A stretch of DNA of 5,065 nt from Deltaproteobacteria bacterium (GCA_003249585.1 QKIM01000061.1:1-5065), one strand, 5' to 3'; positions 1 to 5,065 are shown, counted from the stretch's first letter. Made by a program: numbers and translations. The notes: generated by a model not told the origin, from the sequence alone.

Positions 1-333
1 CTCCAAAGCGGTGCGGATCTCCGGCCGGCTGCCGTGATTGTCCATCGTGGTTGGGTCATGCTCCGAGTCGGCGAGCACGATGCCGTCCCGGGCGATCACC
101 GTCAGCCTCACACCCGATGCGGTCCCACCGCGGTGGATCGCCTCCTGTAAGTCGTCCCCCAGGTTCGGGAGCTCGGCCGCCGCCAGCAGGGCCTGGCCGG
201 CCAGGTGCGCCTGCAGCCGCCGCGTCTCGCGCTGCACCAGGAAGCGATCCAGGGTGTACCCCCCAGCCCCGAGGACCAGGGCGAGGAGGAGGACGCTGTA
301 GGCGAGGAGCCGGCCGAAGAGGGTGCGTGGCAT
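1..333 (-). CDS. phoR: Phosphate-regulon sensor histidine kinase PhoR, N-terminal part (cut by window edge)
   Basis: This is the first 111 codons of a membrane sensor kinase; the rest lies beyond the left edge. The frame is open from the ATG at 333 down to base 1. The visible part has a short basic N-terminus, one membrane segment (about residues 9-28, rich in Leu/Val/Ala), an amphipathic Arg/Gln/Leu-rich stretch (about 33-55), and then the start of an extracytoplasmic sensor domain with VTVI-like and VLADSEHDP sequence (about 75-94) followed by M-N-H and RPEI (97-106). That pattern is typical of PhoR-type kinases with a PAS/Cache-like external domain. The kinase core (H box, ATP-binding domain) is not in view. 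The ATG lies 6 bases after the phoB stop, with a weak AAGGG ribosome site about 10 bases upstream. PhoR-type kinases phosphorylate PhoB under phosphate limitation. The identification as PhoR rather than another kinase leans on the phoU-phoB context. Confidence 0.82.
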   Translation of the reverse strand, partial: MPRTLFGRLLAYSVLLLALVLGAGGYTLDRFLVQRETRRLQAHLAGQALLAAAELPNLGDDLQEAIHRGGTASGVRLTVIARDGIVLADSEHDPTTMDNHGSRPEIRTALE

Positions 334-339
334 GTCCGT

Positions 340-1041
340 TCAGCCCTTGCCGGGGCGGGCGTTGAACCGGTAGCCCGTGCCGCGGACCGTCTCGATCAGC
401 GTGGGATGGTTCGGGTCCGGTTCGACCCGGGCTCGCAACCGGCGCACGTGTACGTCGACCGTGCGGGGGTCCACATAGACGTCCGGGTCCCAGGCCTGCT
501 GTAGCAGCATCTCCCGGGAGTACACGCGATTGGGGTGGGCCGCGAAGAAGGCCAGCAAGCGATACTCTTGGGGCGCGAGCGCGATTTCCTCCCCGTCGCG
601 AAACACCCGGTGGCCGTCCAGGTCCAATTCCAAATCGCCGATGCGCACCGCGGGGCGGGGGCCCTCTTCACCCCGGGCCCGCTTGAGCACGGCACGCACC
701 CGGGCGAGGAGTTCCCGGGGGCTGAAAGGCTTCACCACGTAGTCGTCGGCGCCGAGCGCGAAGCCGACCAGGACATCGGACTCCTCACCGCGGGCGGTGA
801 GGAGGATGACCGGAACGGCTCGGGTCTTCTCCCGGCTGCGCAGGATGCGCAGCACCTCGAACCCTTGCAGGTCGGGGAGCATGACGTCGAGGATCACCAG
901 ATCGGGCACCTTGCGATCGGCGAGCTCCACGGCCAGCCGACCGGTGGCGGCCCGGTCCACCTGGAAACCGGAGACCTCCAGGTTGTACGCGACCAGTTCG
1001 AGCAGGTCCTCCTCGTCGTCGACGACCAGAACGCGGTTCAT
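340..1041 (-). CDS. phoB: Phosphate regulon response regulator PhoB (OmpR/PhoB family)
   Basis: A 233-residue two-domain regulator of the usual family length. The receiver domain (about 1-122) has the acidic pair D8/D9, the phospho-acceptor D52 in VILDVMLPD, T82 in LLTAR, Y101 and the conserved K104 in VKPFSP. A short linker (about 123-131) leads to a winged-helix DNA-binding domain (about 132-228), with RTVDVHVRRLRARVE (193-207) as the recognition-helix region and ETVRGTGYRF (217-226) as the wing. Phosphorylated PhoB binds pho boxes and recruits RNA polymerase to phosphate-starvation genes. The ATG at 1041 lies 4 bases after the phoU stop, and phoR starts 6 bases after its own stop, so the three genes look co-transcribed. 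An AGGGG motif sits about 10 bases upstream of the ATG. OmpR-family paralogues are hard to tell apart by sequence alone; the flanking phoU and phoR make PhoB the best call. Confidence 0.93.
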   Translation of the reverse strand: MNRVLVVDDEEDLLELVAYNLEVSGFQVDRAATGRLAVELADRKVPDLVILDVMLPDLQGFEVLRILRSREKTRAVPVILLTARGEESDVLVGFALGADDYVVKPFSPRELLARVRAVLKRARGEEGPRPAVRIGDLELDLDGHRVFRDGEEIALAPQEYRLLAFFAAHPNRVYSREMLLQQAWDPDVYVDPRTVDVHVRRLRARVEPDPNHPTLIETVRGTGYRFNARPGKG

Positions 1042-1045
1042 GCAG

Positions 1046-1738
1046 TCAGCGCCCCTGTGCCTTGCTCTGCTTCCAGAGGGTGTGGCGGATGTCCTTTCCT
1101 TTTACCAGGTAAATGACCATCTCTGCGATGTTGGTGGCGTGGTCCGCGATTCGCTCTAGGTATTTGGCGATCATGATCAGCCCCAACGCCCGGGAGATGT
1201 TGGCTGGATTCTCCATCATGTAGGTCAAGAGCTCTCGGAAGACCTGGTCGTTCAGCCTGTCCACCTCATCGTCCAGGGTGCACACCTCGGCGGCGCGGTC
1301 CGCGTCCCGGGCGACGTAGGCGTCCAAGCTCTGGCGGAGCATGGCTCGGGCCCGGTCAGCCATGCGGGGCAGGTCGATGAGGGGCTTCAGCGGAGGCGCC
1401 TCCAGCAGCTCCACCACGCGCTCGCACAGGTTTACCGCCAGATCACCGATCCGCTCCAGGTCGGTGGTGATCTTGAGCCCAGTGATGATCAGCCGCAGAT
1501 CCCCAGCCGCCGGCTGGCGCAGGGCCAGGAGCTCGATGCACTGCTCGTCGACTTCCACCTCCAGGCGGTTGATCAGATGGTCTTTGGCGATGGTCTCTCG
1601 GGCCAAGTCCGGGCTGCGGTCCACCAGGGATTGGAGGGCCTTGCCGATGGCGTCCTCGACTTCGGCGCCCATGCGCAGGATCTTTTCCTGCAGGTTCTCC
1701 AGGTCTGCCGCAAAGGCTCTACTCGTGTGCTTCTGCAT
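1046..1738 (-). CDS. phoU: Phosphate signalling complex accessory protein PhoU
   Basis: A 230-residue all-helical cytoplasmic protein with the two-repeat PhoU architecture. Each repeat ends in the family's metal-binding signature: ERIGDLAVNLCE (95-106) and ERIADHATNIAE (195-206). The conserved RQPAAGDLR (74-82) and MxENPANISRAL (174-185) segments are also present. PhoU links the Pst phosphate transporter to PhoR, represses the Pho regulon when phosphate is plentiful, and limits phosphate uptake. I chose the ATG at 1738 because an AGGA site lies 5 bases upstream and the protein then begins MQKHTSRAF, matching family N-termini. An in-frame GTG at 1765 would add nine residues, including codons that form that ribosome site, and is less likely. 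It is the first gene of a phoU-phoB-phoR unit; the candidate promoter lies about 100-140 bases upstream. No pst genes are adjacent within the window. Confidence 0.96.
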   Translation of the reverse strand: MQKHTSRAFAADLENLQEKILRMGAEVEDAIGKALQSLVDRSPDLARETIAKDHLINRLEVEVDEQCIELLALRQPAAGDLRLIITGLKITTDLERIGDLAVNLCERVVELLEAPPLKPLIDLPRMADRARAMLRQSLDAYVARDADRAAEVCTLDDEVDRLNDQVFRELLTYMMENPANISRALGLIMIAKYLERIADHATNIAEMVIYLVKGKDIRHTLWKQSKAQGR

Positions 1739-1743
1739 GAGTT

Positions 1744-1747
1744 TCCT
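1744..1747 (-). promoter_or_regulatory. Ribosome binding site of phoU
   Basis: On the minus strand an AGGA motif sits 5 bases before the ATG at 1738. It decides the start, because the alternative GTG at 1765 lies upstream of it and has no comparable site. Confidence 0.6.
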
Positions 1748-1771
1748 ATTCTTACTCGAACCCACCCAGTC

Positions 1772-1789
1772 ACGTACGCTCCAGTACGT
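1772..1789. repeat. Inverted repeat ACGTAC-6-GTACGT in the phoU leader
   Basis: A perfect pair of 6-base arms around a 6-base loop (gctcca on the plus strand). It lies 34 bases upstream of the chosen phoU ATG, so it could form a small hairpin in the leader RNA or serve as a protein-binding dyad. Without a following T-run it is not an intrinsic terminator. The role is unknown. Confidence 0.4.
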
Positions 1790-1841
1790 TCGCGGGGCGG
1801 CGCCGTGAAGAGGGTCTGGGTCCGTAACCCGAGATCTGGAT

Positions 1842-1875
1842 AGGATAAACGTCGCAGGTTACGGGACGATTACAA
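1842..1875 (-). promoter_or_regulatory. Candidate PhoB-dependent promoter of phoU-phoB-phoR (pho box plus -10)
   Basis: On the minus strand, TTGTAAT (1875-1869) and CCGTAAC (1864-1858) form two units spaced exactly 11 bases apart, giving an 18-base block like the classical pho box (two CTGTCAT-like units with a 4-base spacer). They match that unit at 5 of 7 and 4 of 7 positions. Ten bases further downstream is TATCCT (1847-1842), a plausible -10 hexamer; the geometry resembles E. coli Pho promoters, where the box replaces the -35 element. Transcription would start near 1835, leaving a leader of about 95 bases before phoU. The matches are degenerate and no good -35 is visible, so this is a candidate only. 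It would imply autoregulation of the cluster by PhoB. Confidence 0.38.
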
Positions 1876-1879
1876 TCGT
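1866..1879. repeat. Dyad ACGATT-2-AATCGT overlapping the candidate pho box
   Basis: A perfect inverted repeat with two 6-base arms separated by 2 bases. It is an AT-richer patch in GC-rich surroundings and looks like a site for a dimeric regulator. It overlaps the upstream half of the candidate pho box, so the two readings compete for the same bases. No regulator can be named from the window. Confidence 0.4.
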
Positions 1880-1944
1880 GTTTCTGGACCGTGAATCCAT
1901 CAGAGGTCGACCGAAGAGGCTGGCCTTCCCGCGGCGCCACCGTT

Positions 1945-1981
1945 GCCTTCTCGTCCCGCAACCAAGCGGCAACACGAAGGC
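1945..1981 (-). terminator. Possible transcript-end hairpin downstream of the ehu-like operon
   Basis: The outer arms GCCTTC (1945-1950) and GAAGGC (1976-1981) and the inner arms CCGC (1956-1959) and GCGG (1966-1969) stack around a 6-base loop, with an internal loop between the two stems. A competing 6-base stem GTTGCC (1942-1947) with GGCAAC (1968-1973) uses some of the same bases. On the minus strand the hairpin begins two bases after the stop of the remnant reading frame, as a terminator would. There is no T-run after it, so it is either not Rho-independent or only marks an mRNA 3' end. Confidence 0.3.
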
Positions 1982-1982
1982 T

Positions 1983-2083
1983 TCAGGTGGCCAGCTTCTT
2001 GTCCTTGCCGAAGTAAGCCCTGGCAAGGAGAACCGATCGGGCAGGATGGTCCAGATGAAAGCGAACGCGTAGATCGTGAGCCG
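1983..2083 (-). pseudogene. Remnant of a small or truncated membrane-protein gene with one apparent frameshift
   Basis: Just downstream of the ATPase stop, two minus-strand frames look coding in succession. The first (2083 to about 2024) reads RLTIYAFAFIWTILPDRFSL, a hydrophobic helix followed by an Arg. The second, offset by one base, reads ARAYFGKDKKLAT and ends in TGA at 1985-1983. Nearly all third positions in both pieces are G or C, like the intact genes here, and restoring one base near 2025 joins them into a single-helix protein with a basic tail. No ATG, GTG or TTG start is visible in frame back to the ehuA stop. It is either the 3' relic of a deleted gene or a small membrane protein hit by a frameshift or sequencing error. 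I do not recognise the family. Confidence 0.42.
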
Positions 2084-2121
2084 ATGCCGCGGGTCTGCAG
2101 CCGGAGCCCGGGCGGGTCCGG

Positions 2122-2943
2122 TCAGGTGGCCTCGAGGACGGCGCCGAGAAACTGCTGGGTCCGTTCGCTCTGGGGGGCACCGAAGATCTCTTCCGGCGGC
2201 CCCTGCTCCTCGATCTTCCCGTCGTAGAAGAAGCACACCCGATCCGAGATTTCCCGGGCAAAACCCATCTGGTGGGTCACCATGAGCATGGTGAGGTTGT
2301 GCTTGTTCACCAGTTTGCGGATGACCTGGGTCACCTCGCCGATCACTTCCGGGTCCAGGGCCGAGGTCACTTCGTCGAAGAGCAGCACCTTGGGCCGCAT
2401 GGCCAGCGCCCGGGCGATGGCGACCCGCTGCTGCTGGCCGCCGGAGAGCCGGGAGGGGTGCTCCCCCGCTTTTTCCAGCATGCCGACCATGTCGAGGAGT
2501 CCCTCGGCGCGCTCCACGGCGGCCTTCTTGTTTAGGACGAGGACCTGGATGGGGGCCTCGATGCAGTTCTCAAGCGCGGTCATGTGGGGAAAGAGGTTGA
2601 AGTGCTGGAAGCACATGCCGATGTTCGTGCGTTGCCGGCGCAGGTACTTCTCGTCGGCCCAGGTCAGGGCCCCGTTCTTCGGCATGTGGGTCATGGGTTG
2701 GCCGTCGACGTAGATGATGCCCGAGTTGATCTTCTCCAAGGCCATGAGCATGCGCAGCACGGTGGTCTTGCCGGAGCCGGAGGGACCGATGATGGTCACC
2801 ATCTCTCCCTCGTCCACGTCCAGATCGAGAGAATCCAAGACTACGAGGTCCCCGTAGCGCTTGGTGACGTCCCGAAATCGGACCATCGGGACCTTCTCGC
2901 CTTCCAGTTGACGGGGGTATTCCTTCTGCACAGGTTCCTTCAT
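2122..2943 (-). CDS. ehuA: ABC transporter ATP-binding protein, EhuA-like (polar amino acid / ectoine uptake family)
   Basis: A 273-residue nucleotide-binding subunit that powers import. The motifs appear in order: A-loop Y30, Walker A GPSGSGKT (53-60), Q-loop Q113, signature LSGGQQQR (166-173), Walker B VLLFDE (186-191), D-loop SALD (194-197) and H-loop H224. All catalytic residues are present. The insertion between Walker A and the Q-loop (about 84-106, with KNG and ADE followed by a basic stretch), the PHMTALEN segment and the VCFFYDGKIEEQG stretch (236-248) resemble EhuA proteins more than GlnQ/HisP. The ATG overlaps the stop of the preceding permease gene as ATGA (2943-2940), suggesting translational coupling. 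A second possible start is M20 at 2886, which has AAGG about 5 bases upstream and lies just before the conserved VRFRDV; it would remove a charged 19-residue extension. It is the last intact gene of the importer operon. Confidence 0.88.
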   Translation of the reverse strand: MKEPVQKEYPRQLEGEKVPMVRFRDVTKRYGDLVVLDSLDLDVDEGEMVTIIGPSGSGKTTVLRMLMALEKINSGIIYVDGQPMTHMPKNGALTWADEKYLRRQRTNIGMCFQHFNLFPHMTALENCIEAPIQVLVLNKKAAVERAEGLLDMVGMLEKAGEHPSRLSGGQQQRVAIARALAMRPKVLLFDEVTSALDPEVIGEVTQVIRKLVNKHNLTMLMVTHQMGFAREISDRVCFFYDGKIEEQGPPEEIFGAPQSERTQQFLGAVLEAT

Positions 2944-3614
2944 CGCGGTCTCAATCCCATCTTTCTGCGGATCCTGGCCTCCAGTCTCCGCAGGAGCGCT
3001 GCCGTGGGCAGGGAAATCGCCAGGAAAATGCCCCCCACCAGGGTGTACGGCTCCAAGAAGCGGTAGTGCTCCGAACCGATGGCGTTGGCGGTGTGCATCA
3101 GCTCGGCCACGCCAATCACCGAGAGCATGGGGGTGTCCTTGAAGATCCCCACGAAGTAGTTCCCCATGCCGGCAAAGGCGGTGGGGATGGCCTGGGGGAT
3201 GATGATGCGGGAATAGGTGCGCACGGGACTCAAACTCAGCGATAGGGCGGCCTCCCACTGGCCCTTGGGCACGCCCTCAATTCCGGCTCGGTAGACCTCG
3301 GACAGGTAGGAGGCGTAGTGGAGCCCGATGGCGATCATGCCCGCGGCCCAGGGGGAGAGCGTGATCCCGAACTGGGGCCCGACGTAGAACACGAAGAAGA
3401 TCTGGAGCACCAGGGGGGTGGAGCGGATGAACTCGACCACCTCCCGCACGGTCCGGTTCACCGAAGCAATGGCCGTCCTCTGCGCCAGGGCAAAGACGAG
3501 GCCCAGGATGGCCGCGATACCGTACCCCAGAAGCGCCGCCAAGACGGTGTTGCCGGTGGCTTTCAGGAGCCGCGGCAGGATGTCGGCGACGAAGGCCCAG
3601 CGCCAGTCGAACAC
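2940..3614 (-). CDS. ehuD: ABC transporter permease, EhuD-like (polar amino acid / ectoine uptake family)
   Basis: A 224-residue inner-membrane permease of the HisMQ/GlnP class. It has an N-terminal MFDWRWAF, hydrophobic spans at about 22-44, 67-80, 88-110, 143-170 and 190-208, the family segment VVEFIRSTPLVLQIFF (59-74) and the cytoplasmic EAA loop starting at E121 (GQWEAALSLSLSP to the PQA at 140-142), which docks the ATPase. The usual EAA-loop Gly is Ser127. The LHYASYLSEVYRAGIE and FRYLEP-like segments resemble EhuD. I start it at the GTG at 3614, 2 bases after the ehuC stop, with GGAAGG 8 bases upstream. The open frame runs back to 3932, but that extra part only overlaps ehuC out of frame and looks like non-protein sequence. 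Its stop overlaps the ehuA start. It should pair with the EhuC-like subunit as a heterodimer. Confidence 0.88.
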   Translation of the reverse strand: MFDWRWAFVADILPRLLKATGNTVLAALLGYGIAAILGLVFALAQRTAIASVNRTVREVVEFIRSTPLVLQIFFVFYVGPQFGITLSPWAAGMIAIGLHYASYLSEVYRAGIEGVPKGQWEAALSLSLSPVRTYSRIIIPQAIPTAFAGMGNYFVGIFKDTPMLSVIGVAELMHTANAIGSEHYRFLEPYTLVGGIFLAISLPTAALLRRLEARIRRKMGLRPR

Positions 3615-3616
3615 CG

Positions 3617-4282
3617 CTACGCCCTTCCCAGCTTCCGGGTCATGACCCGCTCGAGCCACCGCATGAACGGCGTGATCACCGAACGCGACATGACGTAGTA
3701 GATGATCAGCGCCGAACCAAAGGCCTGGGCCGAGAGGTACGTGGTCCCGTTGATCTTCCGGGCCACGAACATCAGGTCGGTAACCGAGATCAAGGCCACC
3801 AGGGCCGTTCCCTTCAAGAGCTCGATGAGCAGGTTGCCCCAGGGAGGCAGCATTTTGAGCAAGGCCTGGGGAAAGATGATGCGCCGCATCCTGATGGCCG
3901 GCGACATGCTCAGCGCGGTTGCGGCCTCCCACTGCCCCCTGGGCACGGAGAGGATCCCGCCGCGAACGAGTTCGGCGCCGTAAGCACCCAGGTTCATGCC
4001 CACGGCGATGTAACCCGCGGTGAACTTCTCCAGGGTCAGCCCGAACAGGGGCAGGACGAAGAAGATCCAGTAGATCTGGACCAGCAGGGAGGTGCCCCGG
4101 AAGACCTCGATGTAGACCGTGGCCGCGCCGTACACGAAACGGTTGTGGGACAGGCGCATCAGGCCCATCACCACGGCGATGCCGATGGCGAGAGCGGCCG
4201 CCAACAGGGTCTGCAGAGCGGTCGTGACGGCCCCGTCGAGGAGTTGGGGCCCGTACGTGTTGAGGAACTCGAAGTAGGTCAT
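3617..4282 (-). CDS. ehuC: ABC transporter permease, EhuC-like (polar amino acid / ectoine uptake family)
   Basis: A 221-residue inner-membrane permease, the partner of the following EhuD-like subunit. Hydrophobic spans lie at about 18-42, 66-82, 88-108, 141-168 and 184-206. Conserved family segments are VYIEVFRGTSLLVQIYW (56-72), the NLGAYGAELVRGGI stretch (97-110), the EAA loop (E119-A120-A121 to PQA at 138-140) and GNLLIELLKGTALVALI (149-165). The E-V-F-R-G-T-S-L-L-V-Q and I-E-L-L-K-G-T-A-L-V pairings are what I associate with EhuC, rather than the general HisM/GlnP pattern of FRGTP and KDTSL. The EAA-loop Gly is Ser125. The ATG at 4282 has almost no ribosome-binding sequence directly upstream (only AAG at the start itself; GGGAG is about 18 bases away). 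It is separated from ehuB by a 126-base spacer with a stem-loop. Confidence 0.88.
   Translation of the reverse strand: MTYFEFLNTYGPQLLDGAVTTALQTLLAAALAIGIAVVMGLMRLSHNRFVYGAATVYIEVFRGTSLLVQIYWIFFVLPLFGLTLEKFTAGYIAVGMNLGAYGAELVRGGILSVPRGQWEAATALSMSPAIRMRRIIFPQALLKMLPPWGNLLIELLKGTALVALISVTDLMFVARKINGTTYLSAQAFGSALIIYYVMSRSVITPFMRWLERVMTRKLGRA
3623..3628 (-). promoter_or_regulatory. Ribosome binding site deciding the ehuD GTG start
   Basis: A minus-strand GGAAGG lies 8 bases before the GTG at 3614, inside the last codons of ehuC. There is no ATG in the neighbourhood. This site, together with the family-like MFDW N-terminus, supports the GTG. Confidence 0.6.
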
Positions 4283-4338
4283 CTTAAAGGGGGCCGCACG
4301 CTCCCGGGCCGTGCCAAATCAGCACGTTCCGGTGCCAG

Positions 4339-4400
4339 CCCGCACCCCACGGCCTGAAGGCAGGAAGGGGTGCGGGGACCCTCTCGGCTCCCGCACCCCT
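4339..4400 (-). promoter_or_regulatory. Intercistronic stem-loop with a duplicated arm between ehuB and ehuC
   Basis: The spacer holds cccgcacccc twice (4339-4348 and 4390-4399) with its reverse complement ggggtgcggg between them (4367-4376). The tighter hairpin, 4366-4376 with 4390-4400, is 11 perfect base pairs. It can be extended by a G-T pair, one mismatch and two G-C pairs to a 5-base loop (ctctc). The middle arm could instead pair with the distal copy across an 18-base loop. Transcript order is ehuB stop, 8 bases, hairpin, then the second copy of the arm. No T-run follows, so full intrinsic termination is unlikely. Stem-loops after binding-protein genes commonly protect the upstream mRNA and raise binding protein over permease; that role is inferred here. 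Confidence 0.62.
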
Positions 4401-4408
4401 GAAGCGGA

Positions 4409-5065
4409 CTACCGGTTGGCACAGACCCACTCGGTCTTCATGTCCCCCGGCAGCTGATCCTTCGTGTACCCGTACTGCGCCACGTCCTGGAGCATCTTCT
4501 CCGAGCCGAGATATTTCTTCAGGGCGGCGTTGAACTTCTTGAGGAAGTCCGGATCCTCCTTGCGGAAGCCGATTCCCACCCAGTTCAGGTACTTCTCGGG
4601 AAGGGCCTTTGGATTGGTGACTTCGATGGCATCTCCCGCCTCTTTGGCCAGTTCCAGCGCCGAGAAGTACGTAACGCCACCGGCATCGGCGCGGCCCGCT
4701 CGAACGGCCGCCAGGATCTCGGACATGCCCGGTACCTGCATGATCTTGGCTTCCGGAACCCCCTCGGCTTTGGCGGCTTCGACGGTGTTGAACCCGGCCC
4801 CCGTCACGAAGACCGCGCCCTTGTTTTTGATGTCCTGGTAGTTCTGAAGGCCTTTGGGGTTGCCCTTGGCCACGATGAACGCGTCGCCGAAGATCCCGAT
4901 GGGCTCTGAGAACGCCACGTTCTCACAACGGCTCTTCAGGATGTACATGCCGCCGGTGATGACGTCGAAACGGTTGGCCTTGAGACCGGGGATCAGCCCG
5001 CCCCAATCGGTGACGACCGGCTCGAGGTTGGTGTACCCCATCTCTTTCTGGACGCCGATGGTGAT
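4409..5065 (-). CDS. ehuB: ABC transporter substrate-binding protein, EhuB-like, 3' part (cut by window edge)
   Basis: The last 218 codons of a family 3 periplasmic solute-binding protein. The frame stays open through the right edge, eight codons beyond the first internal Met (5041), so the start and signal peptide are outside. The SBP_bac_3 signature is clear: DWGGLIPGLKANRFDVITGGMYI (a core of the first lobe), RCENVAFSEP, the AFIVAKGNPKGLQNYQDI crossover, VPGMSEILAAVRAGRADA in the second lobe and an IGFRKEDPDFLKKFNAAL stretch near the end. The AKGNPKG-L-x-x-Y-x-D-I segment, the Arg-Cys pair, the YGY motif near the C-terminus and the final Cys-Ala resemble the ectoine-binding EhuB of Sinorhizobium. 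EhuB-family proteins deliver compatible solutes or amino acids to the permease pair. The ligand cannot be fixed, because part of the pocket lies in the missing N-terminal lobe. Confidence 0.85.
   Translation of the reverse strand: MTIGVQKEMGYTNLEPVVTDWGGLIPGLKANRFDVITGGMYILKSRCENVAFSEPIGIFGDAFIVAKGNPKGLQNYQDIKNKGAVFVTGAGFNTVEAAKAEGVPEAKIMQVPGMSEILAAVRAGRADAGGVTYFSALELAKEAGDAIEVTNPKALPEKYLNWVGIGFRKEDPDFLKKFNAALKKYLGSEKMLQDVAQYGYTKDQLPGDMKTEWVCANR

Noticed and set aside
535..1116. Plus-strand open frame of 193 codons opposite phoB
   Set aside because: It is the complement of a well-supported gene, rich in His, Gly, Glu and Asp as such shadows are in GC-rich DNA, and has no recognisable domain.
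1046..1765. phoU starting at the GTG at 1765 (239 residues)
   Set aside because: The added residues include the codons that form the AGGA ribosome site for the ATG at 1738, and the shorter N-terminus matches the family.
1859..2236. A single 125-residue minus-strand protein across the ehuA end and the spacer
   Set aside because: The parts overlapping ehuA and beyond about 2024 do not look coding. Only the short middle stretch does, and its natural continuation is in the neighbouring frame, so I call a remnant instead.
2584..3066. Plus-strand open frame of 160 codons opposite ehuA and ehuD
   Set aside because: It lies opposite two convincing genes and shows antisense-shadow composition with no family motif.
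2122..3258. A 378-residue version of the ATPase starting at 3258
   Set aside because: The added 105 residues are an out-of-frame reading of ehuD. The ATG at 2943, overlapping the ehuD stop, or M20 at 2886 are the realistic starts.
2940..3932. A 330-residue version of the EhuD-like permease starting at 3932
   Set aside because: The first 106 residues overlap ehuC in another frame, are rich in His, Gly and Pro, and show no family resemblance. The GTG at 3614 with a good ribosome site gives the normal permease length.
4366..4400. Classical Rho-independent terminator after ehuB
   Set aside because: The stem is strong, but the transcript after it lacks a run of T residues and co-directional ehuC follows, so attenuation or mRNA protection fits better.

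Overview
Every gene in this 5,065-base window lies on the minus strand, so transcription runs from the right edge to the left edge. The DNA is GC-rich with strong GC preference at third codon positions, and no mobile element, tRNA, rRNA or CRISPR array is visible. PhoU, PhoB and the Ehu-type transporter look like those of GC-rich, Gram-negative-type soil or sediment lineages such as NC10/Rokubacteria-like or deltaproteobacterial groups. That placement is an impression from protein style only and has low confidence.

The right part (2122-5065) is an ABC importer operon of the polar amino acid / ectoine family. In transcription order it holds the 3' part of a periplasmic binding protein gene (ehuB-like, cut by the window edge), two permeases (ehuC-like and ehuD-like) and the ATPase (ehuA-like). 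The last three genes are tightly packed: a 2-base gap between ehuC and ehuD, and an ATGA overlap between ehuD and ehuA. By contrast, ehuB and ehuC are separated by 126 bases that carry a strong GC-rich stem-loop, probably an mRNA-stabilising or partial-termination element favouring the binding protein. The assignment to ectoine/hydroxyectoine uptake rests on family resemblance; no eut catabolic genes are in view.

The middle (1739-2121) has no intact gene. It contains a coding-like remnant of about 34 codons with one apparent frameshift (about 1983-2083), a hairpin just after its stop, a dyad-symmetric motif, and a candidate PhoB-dependent promoter pointing at phoU. The last has a degenerate 18-base pho box 10 bases upstream of a -10-like hexamer.

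The left part (1-1738) is the phosphate-signalling cluster phoU-phoB-phoR, with 4- and 6-base gaps. PhoU links the phosphate transporter to the sensor kinase, PhoR (only its N-terminal 111 residues are here) is the kinase, and PhoB is the response regulator. The pstSCAB genes that commonly precede phoU are not in the window; the Ehu-type importer stands in that position. The window is mostly conventional. I found no convincing new system; the points most worth a second look are the intercistronic stem-loop, the decayed small ORF and the candidate pho box.
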